Shown here: piece after piece, positions 12,288 through 23,122 of the stretch
How positions within the stretch are numbered: the stretch's first letter is position 1
Layout: every line of letters starts with the position of its first letter
Source: Magnaporthiopsis rhizophila
Taxonomy: Eukaryota > Ascomycota > Sordariomycetes > Magnaporthales > Magnaporthaceae
Reading direction: 5' to 3'
Assembly: GCA_003049465.1 (NCBI GenBank)
Contig: PYSS01000025.1
Coordinates: 62,001 to 126,000 of the forward strand
Length of the DNA stretch: 64,000 bases
The notes under the pieces: generated by a model
What the model saw: the letters and a program-made list of their open reading frames with translations, nothing else
What the model was told of the DNA's origin: nothing
Database searches by the model: none
Program-made: the position numbers and the translations under genes

Positions 12288-15200
12288 TCTGCCTATCTTG
12301 CCGACTCTGACGAGCTCCAGATCAAGATGGCCCAGGGCGCCAAGCCCGGCGAGGGTGGCGAGCTGCCCGGCCACAAGGTGTCCAAGTCGATCGCCCGGAC
12401 GCGGCACTCGACCCCTGGCGTCGGCCTGATCTCGCCTCCGCCGCACCACGACATCTACTCCATCGAGGACCTGAAGCAGCTGATCTATGACCTCAAGTGC
12501 TCCAGCCCGCGCTCGCGCGTCTCGGTCAAGCTCGTGTCCGAGACGGGCGTTGGCATCGTCGCCTCGGGCGTGGCCAAGGCCAAGGCCGACCACATCCTCA
12601 TCTCGGGCCACGACGGCGGCACGGGTGCCTCGCGCTGGACCGGTATCAAGTACGCCGGCCTCCCCTGGGAGCTCGGCCTGGCCGAGACGCACCAGACACT
12701 GGTGCTGAACGACCTCCGTGGCCGTGTCGTTGTGCAGACAGATGGCCAGATCCGCACCGGCCGTGATGTCGCCATTGCCTGCCTGCTCGGCGCAGAGGAA
12801 TGGGGGTTTGCTACCACCCCTCTAATCGCCATGGGCTGCATCTTTATGAGGAAATGTCATGTCCGTACCCCCCATTTCCCTTTTTCTCCCCTTTTCACTC
12901 TCCCTACCTCTTTCTTTCCTAAAACGAATGTTGTCAACTAACAAGGGCCGCCTTCTTATAGTTGAACACATGCCCCGTGGGTATTGCCACCCAGGACCCC
13001 GAGCTGCGGAAGAAGTTCAAGGGCACGCCAGAGCATGTTATCAACTTCTTCTACTACATCGCCAACGAGCTGCGTGCCATCATGGCCAAGCTCGGCTTCC
13101 GCACCATCAACGAGATGGTCGGGCACGCCGAGATGCTCAGGGTCCGAGATGACCTGCGCACGAACAAGACGGAGAACATCGATCTCTCCCTGATCCTGAC
13201 GCCCGCGCATAAGCTGCGGCCTGGCGTCGCCACCTTCAACGTTCGCAAGCAGGACCACAGACTCTACGTCCGCCTCGACAACAAGCTCATCTCCGAGTCC
13301 GAGCTGACCCTTGACAAGGGTCTGCCGTCTCGCATTGAGTGCGATGTGGTCAACACTGATCGTGCGATGGGCACGTCTCTGTCCTACCACATCTCCAAGC
13401 GCTACGGCGAGGCCGGCTTGCCTATGGACACTGTCCACGTCAACATCAAGGGCTCGGCTGGCCAGTCTTTCGGTGCCTTCTTGGCGCCCGGTGTTACTCT
13501 CGAGCTGGAGGGTGACTCGAACGACTACGTGGGCAAGGGCCTGTCTGGCGGCAGGCTCATCATCTACCCGCCCCGCTCTGCTGTCTTCAAGGCCGAGGAG
13601 AATGTCATTATCGGCAACACCTGCCTGTACGGAGCCACCAGCGGTACCTGCTATTTCCGTGGTGTCGCCGCCGAGCGCTTTGCCGTGCGCAACTCGGGGG
13701 CCACCGCTGTAGTCGAGGGTGTCGGTGACCACGGCTGCGAGTACATGACGGGTGGTCGCGTTGTAGTGCTGGGCAACACTGGCCGTAACTTCGCGGCCGG
13801 TATGTCTGGTGGTATCGCGTACGTGCTCGACATTCACCACGACTTCATGTCCAAGCTCAACATGGAGATGGTTGAAGCCTCGGGCCTTGAGGATCCCGAG
13901 GAGATTGCCTACGTGCGCGGCCTCATCGAGGACCACCACCACTACACCGGCTCGGAGCTGGCGGCCCGCATCCTCGTGGACTTCAACCGCGCCCTGCCCC
14001 GCTTCGTCAAGGTTCTCCCCGTTGACTACAAGCGCGTGCTCCAGGAGGAGGCTGCCAGGGTGGCCGAGGCCAAGCGTGCCGAGTATAGCCTCCCCATCGT
14101 CTCGGGCGTGGCCAGCAAGGACAAGCACGAGAAGCCGGCCAAGCTGCAGGACATTGAGGAGACGGTCAACGATGCGGCCGCCGACAAGAAAAAGGCCCTC
14201 GTCCTGGACAAGACTAAGGGCTTCATGAAGTACGGCCGGCGCAACGAGAAGTACCGCAGCGCCAAGACGCGGACCAAGGACTGGGCCGAGATCTCGAGCC
14301 GTCTGGACGAGGACGAGCTCAAGTACCAGACGGCGCGCTGCATGGACTGCGGTGTCCCCTTCTGCCAGTCCGATACGGGCTGCCCCATCTCCAATATTAT
14401 CCCCAAGTGGAACGAATTGGTCTTCCGGTAGGTCTTTTCCCTTTCCCCTTATCCCCCCTTTGGATCAGTCGATTTTTCTAACGTGTATCTATTACGGAAA
14501 TTCAGAAACCAGTGGAAGGACGCTCTCAATCGCCTTTTGATGACAAACAATTTCCCCGAGTTCACGGGACGCGTCTGTCCAGCTCCTTGCGAAGGCGCCT
14601 GCGTTCTCGGCATCAACGAGGAGCCCGTTGGCATCAAGTCGATCGAATGCGCCATCATCGACCGCGGTTTCGAAAAGGGATGGATGGTCCCCCAGCCGCC
14701 CAAGATCCGCACGGGCAAGAAGGTTGCCATCATTGGCTCTGGCCCCGCCGGTCTGGCTGCGGCCGACCAGCTCAACAAGGCCGGTCACCTGGTCACGGTG
14801 TACGAGCGCGCGGACCGGCTCGGTGGCCTGCTCATGTATGGTATCCCCAACATGAAGCTCGACAAGCGCATCGTCAAGCGGCGGACAGACTTTATGGAGG
14901 CCGAGGGCGTCGTGTTCAAGACGGGCGTCGACGTCGGCAAGGATGTGGCTCTCAGGGTCCTCCGGTCCATGAACGACGCCGTCATCATCTGCACGGGTGC
15001 CACGGTCGCGCGTGACCTGCCGATCAAGGGCCGCAGCCTCGACGGCGTCCACTTCGCCATGGAGTTCTTGCACAAGAACACCAAGTCACTGCTCGATTCG
15101 GAGCTCGCCGACAACGCGTACATCTCGGCCAAGGACAAGAACGTCGTGGTCATTGGCGGCGGCGACACCGGCAACGACTGCATCGGCACGTCCGTGCGGC

Positions 15201-15879
15201 ACGGGGCCAAGTCGGTCATCAACTTCGAGCTGCTGCCGCAGCCGCCGCCGGAGCGGGCCAACGACAACCCGTGGCCGCAATGGCCGCGCATTTACCGGGT
15301 CGACTACGGCCACTCGGAGGTGCGGCAGCACCAGGGCAAGGACCCGCGCGAGTTCTGCATCATGTCAGAGGAGTTTGTTGACGATGGCGAGGGCAAGGTC
15401 AAGGGCATCAACACGGTCCGGGTCGAGTGGACCAAGTCGGCCTCGGGCGGCTGGGACATGAAGAAGGTCGAGGGCTCGCAGGAGTTCTTCCCCGCCGACC
15501 TGGTGCTGCTCTCCATGGGCTTCCTGGGCCCCGAGGCCCGCGTCCTCGGCGACGAGATCGAGAAGGACGCGCGCAAGAACGTCAAGACCCCGCCCGGCAA
15601 GTACTGCACCAACGTCGAGGGCGTCTTTGCCGCCGGAGACTGCCGTCGTGGCCAGTCTCTGATTGTCTGGTAAGCTTTTTCATGTTTGTTTCTGCTTGAT
15701 GTTTTGGAGTAAAGATGCTAACGTCGATGGAAATTCTCAGGGGCATCAATGAGGGCAGGCAGGCAGCCCGTGAGGTCGACCTGTACCTGGAGAAGTGCAC
15801 CAGCCTCCCTGTGACGGGCGGCATCATCAAGCGCACGGCTCAGGAGATCTTTAGCGTCGTCCCACCTGTTTCCGCCTAG
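8883..15879 (+). CDS. GLT1: Glutamate synthase [NADH], GOGAT
   Basis: Converts glutamine plus 2-oxoglutarate to two glutamates using NADH; central to ammonium assimilation. Predicted exons: 8883-9007, 9109-9162, 9236-9276, 9359-10030, 10174-12860, 12962-14427, 14506-15669, 15741-15879, giving 2115 aa, the usual length of the fused fungal enzyme. In order: a short propeptide; the glutamine-amidotransferase nucleophile Cys54 (KDACGVGF), matching the processing position known in yeast; the central domain; an FMN/synthase domain with the [3Fe-4S] cluster cysteines in CIFMRKCHLNTCP, which is reconstituted only by splicing out 12861-12961; the GXGXG structural domain (GVGDHGCEYMTGG); then the beta-subunit-like part with a 4Fe-4S ferredoxin-type segment (CMDCGVPFC), an FAD Rossmann motif (GSGPAGLAAADQ) and an NAD(P) motif (GGGDTGNDCIG). 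All introns keep frame. A TGACTCA sequence, the Gcn4/CPC1 target, lies at 9091-9097 in intron 1, overlapping a plausible branch point. Confidence 0.97.
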
Positions 15880-16875
15880 GGAGAGCGAGTTTGCCCACTT
15901 TTTTTTTCCTTTTCCTTTTTTCCCTTTTCTTTTTTCTTTTCTCTTTCTTCTTTTTTTCCCCGTCTTTTTTTCCATTTCATTCTCCAGGATGTCGTGGACA
16001 GTTTCTTTCTTTGGTCGTCGAACTGTTTTTCTCTCCAATTTGATGATACCAAAGTGGACCAAGTTTAGGTGGTCGAAATAAAAAGAAATAACGTGGAATT
16101 CACGAACGAACGATATATGGAATAATGCCAGCCTTGCAGCAAGGTGGGTTGTAGTCTTGCTGACGAAAGCAGCATGCGGGGCGCATCTTGCCCTACTGCC
16201 AGAAGAAAATGGCTGGGTTGTCCGACTGCGTAGATATACTCATAACACCCGGCTGGTTTGTCACCTAGGGCCCTTGTCACTGACTTTGGCGGTATTGTAC
16301 TTCTGGCTAGATAGGTTTGAAGAATAGAGTAAGCACCCTATCCGCCAACCCCCAGCCTCCCAACGCCCACATTTATGGATCTGTTTGATGCGTTCTCCTT
16401 TTCTACAAATGGAGTTGGCGCTATGAAGCGGACAACTGAGCCCGCGGCTGGAGAGGCGCGGGGCAGCCCCAGGATGAAAAATAACCAACAACCAGCAAAG
16501 CTTTGCATGCTTACTACAGCACACGATGTTTCCATTTCGACGTCCGTGAATGAGGCAACACACGGCGGCATAGATTGTAAATGGATATTTACCAGGTGGT
16601 TTGATTTATATTTAGCATAAAGCAGAAATGCGTACGTGTTTAAAGCTGGCATCATTTCTGCTTGTTCGGCGGCCACAATCTCCCCCACTACAACACGCCG
16701 TTGGCAATCACTACAACATATTCCATTTGTTTTATACATTTCACCATAACCATCCACAGCAACTTTGTCACCATACAAACTTTTCCAGCCTTTAGCGCAT
16801 CACCTCAGCAGCATCCCGTACGCCAGCTTCCCGCAACCTCGTTTTTCCTCGCAAGTCTTTCGATCCCCTTCAGCA
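15880..16875. other. GLT1 3' region and upstream region of the next ORF
   Basis: Starts with a striking C/T tract (about 15898-15965), likely in the GLT1 3' UTR. The remainder is intergenic, with no recognised gene. The last 200 bases, with a TATACATTTCACC stretch near 16733, could be the promoter of the small secreted-type ORF that follows. Confidence 0.5.
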
Positions 16876-17196
16876 ATGCGTTTCTCAACCGTATTCTAGT
16901 TCGTCCTGCTGGCCGTGCCCGCCGCCGCCGCCGTACCGGACTGTCCCCAGCCACCTCAGTGGTTACCGACGAATCATACATCCGTCAATCACGCGCTACG
17001 GCGAATAAAAGATACCTACCGGCTTTGTTCGCAGATGTGCGACAATGCAGAGGGACTAGAAGATGCCAGGCGGCAATGCCGGGCCAAATGCGACAGGCAA
17101 CGTGGCGCATGCTGGAGCCTATGGTGGTGGAAGGTAGCGAAGGATGAAAAACGCCGTCAGGGTGGCCGCCGAGGCTCGAGCTCCAGACGAGGCTGA
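16876..17196 (+). pseudogene. Small cysteine-rich secreted-type protein with stop in signal peptide
   Basis: From ATG 16876 the frame reads MRFSTVF, then TAG at 16897-16899, then FVLLAVPAAAAVPDCPQPP and on to a stop at 17194-17196 (107 codons including both stops). Apart from the stop this is a textbook signal peptide: start Met, Arg, hydrophobic core, Ala-rich cleavage region. It is followed by a compact mature region of about 85 residues with six cysteines (PDC, RLC, QMC, RRQC, AKC, GAC) and a basic, low-complexity tail. No known family recognised; size and cysteine content resemble fungal small secreted proteins. The TAG could come from CAG by one C-to-T change. Alternatives: sequence error, stop readthrough, or a downstream non-AUG start that would leave the protein intracellular. 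No intron of workable length removes the stop. Confidence 0.5.
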
Positions 17197-17447
17197 CACA
17201 GACGGCGGTCCATCCACGCGCCTACTAAGGGTCAAATACTCAACTGCTGGCTGGCCGCTGGGGGGAGTCTAGAAGGGTAAACGCAGAATTGGTAGACCGT
17301 GTAACAAGATAAAACACCAAGACTTCCTCTCCCCCTGATGAACCTGCCAGCCGTCCAGCCAGATACATACCGAGAACGCTCTTATATATCGGGCCTGTGT
17401 GTCCGCGCCAGAGACTTGGAGCATATATCTCCAAGGCGTACTTTCGG

Positions 17448-17625
17448 CTACAAGAATGCCTTATTGACTCCTAGGGAGCTGCCACCGTAGAACAAATCTC
17501 TGGCCGCAAGGTCTGGCCGTCGCCTTGACGGCTCCCGTACGGCATCTTGCCACTGCACACCAAAGTCGGATACCCAGATCCCGTCACCGCTCTCAACTAG
17601 AATGCCACGGTGAGTATCTAGCCTT
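17448..17625 (-). other. Short open frame with coding character, unrecognised
   Basis: On the minus strand a frame of about 55 codons reads THRGILVE, GIWVSDFGVQWQDAV and then PDLAARDLFYGG before a TAG at 17448-17450. It could be spliced at its 5' side to something upstream (a CTAG acceptor lies at about 17620). The GIW(V)SDFG pattern loosely recalls kinase-like folds, and it lies just downstream of a phosphotransferase relic, so it may belong to the same decayed locus. No firm identity. Confidence 0.25.
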
Positions 17626-17812
17626 TGTTTTGCCTATCGGGAAGGCAACTAGGCTACAGTCACTGACATGAAAAGCCCTAGAGTGACGCGAAGATTGCCA
17701 TTTGCAATAAGACGAGATCACCCGAGAGTCTACAGGGGCTTGTGCCTCTGTTGGTGACGTGGAAGCTGGGCCGTGTGTGTTCTTCTTTTTCTCTTTCTCC
17801 AAGACGGACGGA

Positions 17813-18160
17813 TCACGCAGTGCAGCCGCTCTGACAAACCGGCTCCCTTCCGCCAAACCATTCATGCGCCCGAGACCTTATGGAAGTCCTGATCCGCAAT
17901 CCGCTTCTGAACTCGACCCTCCAGTCGCAGCGCTCCTCCTTGATGTCGACAGGGAGATACATTTGAATGAAATGCAGATACCTGTCCTCGCCCGTTCCCT
18001 TGAAACGAACCCGGCGGCCTCCCAATGATGCCCGCTCTGCCCCTGCCTCGTCGACTACAATATTGCCTGGCCAGAGACCGCGGTGGTAGAAGTGGAACGT
18101 GGGCGTGTCCACCCCAGCTCCTAGCGGCTGCGTAGCAAGTGAGCAAAGGCAGCTTCACCA
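17813..18160 (-). pseudogene. Relic of an aminoglycoside-phosphotransferase (APH)-like protein
   Basis: One minus-strand frame (18112 downward) carries TFHFYHRGLWPGNIVVDEAG, which fits the catalytic loop of fungal APH-type kinases (H-R/G-D-L-x-P-G-N-I-x-V-D). The catalytic Asp position reads Gly (HRGL rather than HRDL or HGDL). Directly after it, the expected GII-x-W continuation appears in a second frame (AGIIGRPPGSF) while the first frame carries DRYLHFIQMYLPVDI and DWRVEFRSGL, so the reading frame seems to have shifted at least once. No complete N-terminal lobe is found upstream. I read it as a fragment of a decayed gene; the family call is moderate. Confidence 0.4.
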
Positions 18161-18314
18161 GGGAAACAGGGTTGAGGAGTCCAAACTAGGAGGTGTGCCA
18201 GCGCAGCCAACAGGAGCACGGCTTCGCTGCTTCTGAGCTGACAAGAACCGTGGCGAATCAGCCTCGCCGGAAGATATTTTTATTCAAGTGGTTTTCGATC
18301 CTTCCCATTGTCCC

Positions 18315-19271
18315 TCAAAAACCTGGACGCCTCGCGTCAATTCCCACCCTCCAGCGCCTCTCCCTATTCTCGTCCGGCATAATGACCCTGTCCCGGGTGA
18401 GGGGCCCGCACAGCAGCATCTCCTTGTCCCACATGCTGCCCAAGCAAGCCCCCGCTTCGCTCGCGATGATCTGATCCCCGCACCCGGACAGCGTCTCCAG
18501 GCGCTGCGTCTAGAAGAGCCAGCGGGAAGGCGCGAAACCGGACGGGCCGCCATCCACACCCGCGGCGCCGGCCAGCGGACCGAGATCCGCCAGGCTGCGC
18601 AGACGACGGTTCTCGTCCCCTTGGAGGGGCGCGAGGTCGGCGGAGCAGTTGCAGAGCGCCGCGAGCCTGGTGCCCGCGAAGGCCGGAAACCTCCGCAGTG
18701 TAGGGAGGAACTCGAGCAGCGAGGGCAGGCCGAACGACACGGGCGTCTGTAGCGCCGGCCGCGTCGCAAACCCCGGAGCCGCCGGGAAGAGCGGGCGCGC
18801 CGTCTCAAGGACCTCGCGTAGGAGGCTGAGGCCACAGAGGAAGATCCAGTCGCTGCAGCCGCCAGTGGCGACCAGGCGGCTGGTGAAGGTCACGAGGTTC
18901 TCGCGGTGCTGGGCGCGCATGGACTCCCATCGGGACGCCCATGCGGCGTCGAGGTCCTCAACAAAAAAGGGAGCTTGGTGACGAGACAGATTTCCCCTTG
19001 TGGCGAGGGGATAAGGGACGAGATTGAGAGCGTGTTGTTCGTGCGGGCTTCCAGGATGAGGAAGATGAGCCGGTCCTGGTCCCTCCCCTCGGCCTCAAAC
19101 TCCTCTGCGCATTCGACGATGGAGGCCCATGCATTGTGTATGGTATATGGCCCTCTCCATTTCCGTGAATGGTCGTTGTATCAGGATGCTCCTGCTTGCT
19201 TTAGCCAAGACATCGCGGGCGAAATCCAGGAGATTGACATAGTCGGCCGTGTTGAGCGTCCGGGCTGCCAT
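18315..19271 (-). pseudogene. Broken DUF3632-like fungal protein
   Basis: Three minus-strand frames can be chained into one protein-like sequence. Segment 1 from ATG 19271: MAARTLNTADYVNLLDFARD. Segment 2, shifted near 19200: HNAWASIVECAEEFEAEGRD and DRLIFLILEARTNN. Segment 3, shifted at a six-T run (plus-strand A-run 18963-18968): FVEDLDAAWASRWESMR, LSLLREVLETARP, then SRWLF, a TAG at 18512-18510, and TQRLETLSGCGDQIIASEAG in the same frame up to TGA at 18317-18315. One extra T in the homopolymer would rejoin segments 2 and 3, and TGG-to-TAG would explain the stop. Alternation of Trp-rich helical segments and the closing W-x-x-W-x-x-R-x-E-x-L region suggest DUF3632, a fungal family of unknown function. 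Some breaks could be sequencing errors. Confidence 0.45.
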
Positions 19272-19915
19272 TGTTACGGTTCCGACGGTGCATTACTGCG
19301 AAATTCAGCAACCTGATGGACTGCTCTCTGCCGTGGTATAAATGGAAGATGCGTATGACCGCAGGCTGCTGCAACACATTTGTGTTGATGCCAAGTAAGG
19401 TATCCACAAATAGAATTGAGGCCGCCGTTTGGTGATGGCAGCGCCGGCCCCTGGTCCGGTATGTTTCCTGCGAAGAGGCAACCCGGTGGGATCCACAGGG
19501 TCAACGAGAGCATGAGCTGGCTTCCATTCTCCAGCTGCCTAACTCGGCAGTCAGAACGACATCAGTTCTGCACAAAAGCCCGGTCCTTTACAATCTCCAC
19601 CTCCGGGTCCAATCGGATATCCTTAGTAGACGACCCAGGACCTTCAGCCCTAGCTTTACGAACCCAACCTATACGGGTGTCCGAGGATCTCTCCAGCTTC
19701 TGCCTCAACAGCGTCCGGTGGCAAGCGGCGCCCAGTACCCTGCAAATGGCCTCGCTGTTGGATCCGACTTGTAAAGGTTCTCCACAGCATCAACGACAGG
19801 ATTCCTTCAGCTCTGTCTGATGGCTAGGACTGAATATCTCCCAGATATCCCCGAGAGTAGCCGGCCAAGGACTGAGGGAACAAGACCGGGTAGCTGGCCA
19901 TGCCCTAGTGGCTTG

Positions 19916-19953
<38 letters not shown>

Positions 19954-20299
19954 AAAAAAANAAAAAAAAAAAAAAAAAGCGATATCGACAAAGGGGCTTC
20001 CATGTCCCTTGACTTGCAGCCGGACAACGAGATCTTTGGGATACCCAGGAAGCGGCGAGGCCTCGAAATGTATGCTGAGCGTGCAACCCTCGGATGTGTT
20101 TGCGAGAAGCCGCATCGGAAGCTCGCATCGAAAATCCCAATGGAGACAATACCAGGCTGTTGGTAAAATGTGGAGCCACAGCCGCACGACACCTCAAGCG
20201 AAGGCAGCACTCAACATACAAGCCAGTCGCTCCTGCCGTCTCTACGGCACAAGGCTCATATACGTGCTCCTTCCTACTGTAGGCATCGAACAGCGGAGG
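19272..20299. other. Intergenic, decayed sequence
   Basis: No intact gene recognised. It contains the poly-A tract described separately and only short frames without domain character. Confidence 0.45.
19916..19978. repeat. Long poly-A tract with one C and one N
   Basis: About 63 bases of almost pure A on the plus strand, with a C at 19953 and one N at 19961. It could be the poly-A end of an old retroposed copy on the plus strand, or simply an expanded homopolymer; no reverse-transcriptase sequence is seen next to it. Confidence 0.85.
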
Positions 20300-20501
20300 G
20301 CCAAGTTGGTGTAGCGGTTATGAGGATGGGTCGAGTCGACACCGGGACCCTACCTGTACTCCGTTACGTTAGCCGCTTGGACTGCCGGTTCGAGCCCCGG
20401 TTGGGGGTTAATGCCGGATTTTCTGGCCCGGAGTAAACCTCCCAATTGGGAAGTTTCGTAGCTGTCGCCCCGAATCGACAGTGAGCTTTTTGACTTTTTT
20501 T
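20300..20501 (+). repeat. tRNA-like Pol III unit (SINE head or tRNA relic)
   Basis: An exact A-box consensus (TGGTGTAGCGG, 20307-20317) is followed about 70 bp later by an exact B-box consensus (GGTTCGAGCCC, 20387-20397). T-runs at 20487-20491 and 20495-20501 could serve as Pol III terminators. It does not fold as a normal tRNA: only CCAA (20301-20304) pairs with TTGG (20401-20404) where the acceptor stem should be, the T-stem has mismatches, and the A-to-B spacing is long. That pattern fits a tRNA-derived SINE or a degenerate intron-containing tRNA. Other copies would decide this. Confidence 0.4.
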
Positions 20502-21241
20502 GTCACTTTCCTATGATGATTTGTTCCGGATATAGGTAGGTCTCTTTCAACTACTGGAGCCTTTGCTGAGATCCAGGTGCGCTAAAGCCTTTGTGGATCA
20601 TCGACAATGGACGCTACGCTCACGCCGCGGGCTGTCCTGCCAATGGCTGGACCGACAGACCGGATATCGGCCTTGTTGGGCTGAACCCCCGGCGCCGAAA
20701 AGGCACGCGGACATACAACGAGCATGGATGCTCATTGGAGCCGGCAATGACGTGCTTGGGATCACCCCCACTCCCTCCCCATGCGGCGCTGTGGCATGTG
20801 GCTCAATTAAGTTTACGCGTGCCGCCACGCTGAATCCCCGCTTCCCAAGCCCACGGTGCTACCGGGAAAGGGTTGTGTAAGGGAATGACGAGACCGAAAC
20901 CGTGGCCGGGCCGCCCGTTGCCCCCCACCCCCATTCACAAGCTGAGCTCGAGCTGGGCAGTGACACCATGGGGCCGGGCTACCTACCTACTGCTTACCCG
21001 CCCCGCCTGGGCAGCTACCTAAGGTACCTCGCAGCGTGGGATGGACAGCTCCCAGCCCCGGTTTCGGGTCTGTCTATGATCTGAAGCTCCCACGCATTTA
21101 CATCGTGTTCCCTTCCCCGTATTTGGTTGCAGAGACACCTTGTAATTGTCCCGGTTCCAGCAGGTCTCGACGACAACACCCTCACACTCCGCCTCACTTA
21201 CCTACCACGACGTAATCTAGTCAAGCAATCTTGCCGCCAGC
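20502..21241 (+). promoter_or_regulatory. Upstream region of the cysD-type gene
   Basis: No gene recognised. Contains ACCTACCTAC (20981-20990) and CTACCTAAGGTACCT (21015-21029), a motif that recurs upstream of several genes in this window. The leader just before ATG 21242 is C-rich. I do not see a clear CYS3/MetR-type palindrome. Confidence 0.4.
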
Positions 21242-22795
21242 ATGTCCGAACTTAGCAAGAACTTCGAGACCCTGCAGCTCCACGCTGGGTAGGTTTCTGT
21301 TGAAGCTCGCCCGATCGCCGAGAAAGCTCCATGCTGACGCCTTTGACAGCCAGGAACCCGACCCGACGACCAACTCGCGGGCTGTCCCAATCTATGCTAG
21401 CACGGTACGTTTCGCTTGCCCAAAAGGATTAATCAGGATCAATGGCATTGACAACCTCCAGAGCTTCGTCTTCAACGACTCGGCGCACGGGGCGCGCCTG
21501 TTCTCGCTCAAAGAGTTCGGCAACGTCTACAGCCGCATCATGAACCCGACGGTCGACGTGTTCGAAAAGCGCATCGCGGCCCTCGAGGGCGGCGTGGCCG
21601 CCGTCGCCACGTCTTCGGGCCAGGCAGCGCAGTTCCTGGCAATCGCGGCGCTGGCCCACGCGGGCGACAACATCGTGTCGACGTCCAACCTGTACGGCGG
21701 CACCTACAACCAGTTCAAGGTCTTGTTCCCGCGCTTCGGCATCACGACCAAGTTCGTCGACGGCGACAAGCCCGAGGATCTGGCCGCAGCCATCGACGAC
21801 AAGACCAAGGCCGTCTACGTCGAGAGCATTGGCAACCCCAGATATAACATCCCCGACTTTGAGAAGCTCACCCAGCTAGCTCACTCAAAGGGCGTCCCGG
21901 TCATTGTAAGTGGTTTCCGCCCATTGGACAGCTCCGCCGCCCTGGGGTGGTATGACACGGTAGCCAACAGGAGAGACAGGTAGACAACACCTTTGGCGCA
22001 GGCGGTTTCTTCGTGCGCCCCATCGAGCACGGCGCCGACATCGTGGTCCACTCGGCGACCAAGTGGATCGGAGGACACGGAACCACTATCGGAGGAGTCA
22101 TTGTCGACTCGGGCAAGTTCGACTGGGGCAAGCACGCCGCGCGGTTCCCGCAGATGGTCGAGCCGTCCGAGGGGTACCACGGGCTCAAGTTCTGGGAGAC
22201 GTTCGGCCCCATAACCTTCATCATCCGCGTCCGCGTCGAGCTGCTCCGCGACCTGGGCGCGTGCCTCAACCCGTTTGCGGCCCAGCAGCTGATCCTGGGT
22301 ATCGAGACGCTGAGCCTGCGGGCCGAGCGGCACGCGTCCAACGCGCTCGCGCTGGCCCGCCACCTCGAGGCCAGCCCCTACGTCAGTTGGGTGTCGTATC
22401 CAGGCCTCGAGAGCCACCCGAGCCACGAGACGGCCAAGAGGTACCTCAAGCGCGGCTTCGGCGGCGTGCTGAGCTTCGGCGTCAAGGGGGGCGGGGCGGC
22501 GGGCAGCCAGATTGTGGACGGGTTCCGGATGGTCTCGAACCTGGCCAACGTGGGCGACAGCAAGACGCTGGCCATCCACCCTTGGAGCACGACGCACGAG
22601 CAGCTGTCGGAGGAGGAAAGGATCAGTTCTGGCGTCACCGAGGACCTGATCCGCATCTCGGTGGGCACTGAGCACATTGACGACATCATTGCCGACTTTG
22701 AGCAGTCATTCAAGAGTGCTGCCGAGGCCACGACTGATGCTGCGGGTGGGAAGCCCGCGGGGCAGAAGACCGAGGCTGCACCAGTGGTTGTGTGA
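21242..22795 (+). CDS. cysD: O-acetylhomoserine (thiol)-lyase, sulfhydrylase
   Basis: PLP enzyme that makes homocysteine from O-acetylhomoserine and sulfide in methionine/cysteine synthesis (MET17/MET25 in yeast, cysD in Aspergillus). Predicted exons 21242-21288, 21350-21404, 21462-21905, 21980-22795, 453 aa. The three introns (61, 57 and 74 nt) reconstitute the family sequence exactly: FETLQLHAGQEPDPTTNSRA, IYASTSFVFNDS, VIVDNTFGAGGFF. The PLP Schiff-base lysine is Lys210 in HSATKWIGGHG, and the YSRIMNPT phosphate-site motif and SSGQAA are present. The C-terminus carries an Ala/Lys-rich tail (about 20 residues after FEQSFKSAAE) beyond the usual end. The Glu/Lys/Phe start MSELSKNFETLQLHAG matches family starts. 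It could in principle also use O-acetylserine, as the yeast enzyme does. Confidence 0.95.
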
Positions 22796-23122
22796 TCAAA
22801 AGAAGTAAAGAAAAAGCACTGTAGAGAAGTCGGTAGTCCGTTTAATCGAATAGCCTCAAGTGCTAAAACACAAACTCTGCTTCCAATGAACCCCGTCGTT
22901 GTTTGTGGCCTGAGATTTTCCGAGCCAAGGAAACCGAGCACCAGATGTGCTGGCGTCAGGCATGTAAAATATGTGGGGCCGCGCCAAGACCAGAAAACGA
23001 CACCGCGCACATCATCGCCGACAGTTCCAGCCAGCTTCCCTAAAACCCGACAACAGTTCCCCAAGCTCAAACCACCACAATCCTTTCCCCAGGGGAAGAC
23101 GAGACGATCCCTATACCCAAAA
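22796..23122 (+). other. Spacer between cysD-type gene and EMC7
   Basis: Tandem genes on the plus strand; holds the 3' UTR of the first and the C- and A-rich promoter/leader of the second. Nothing else seen. Confidence 0.5.
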
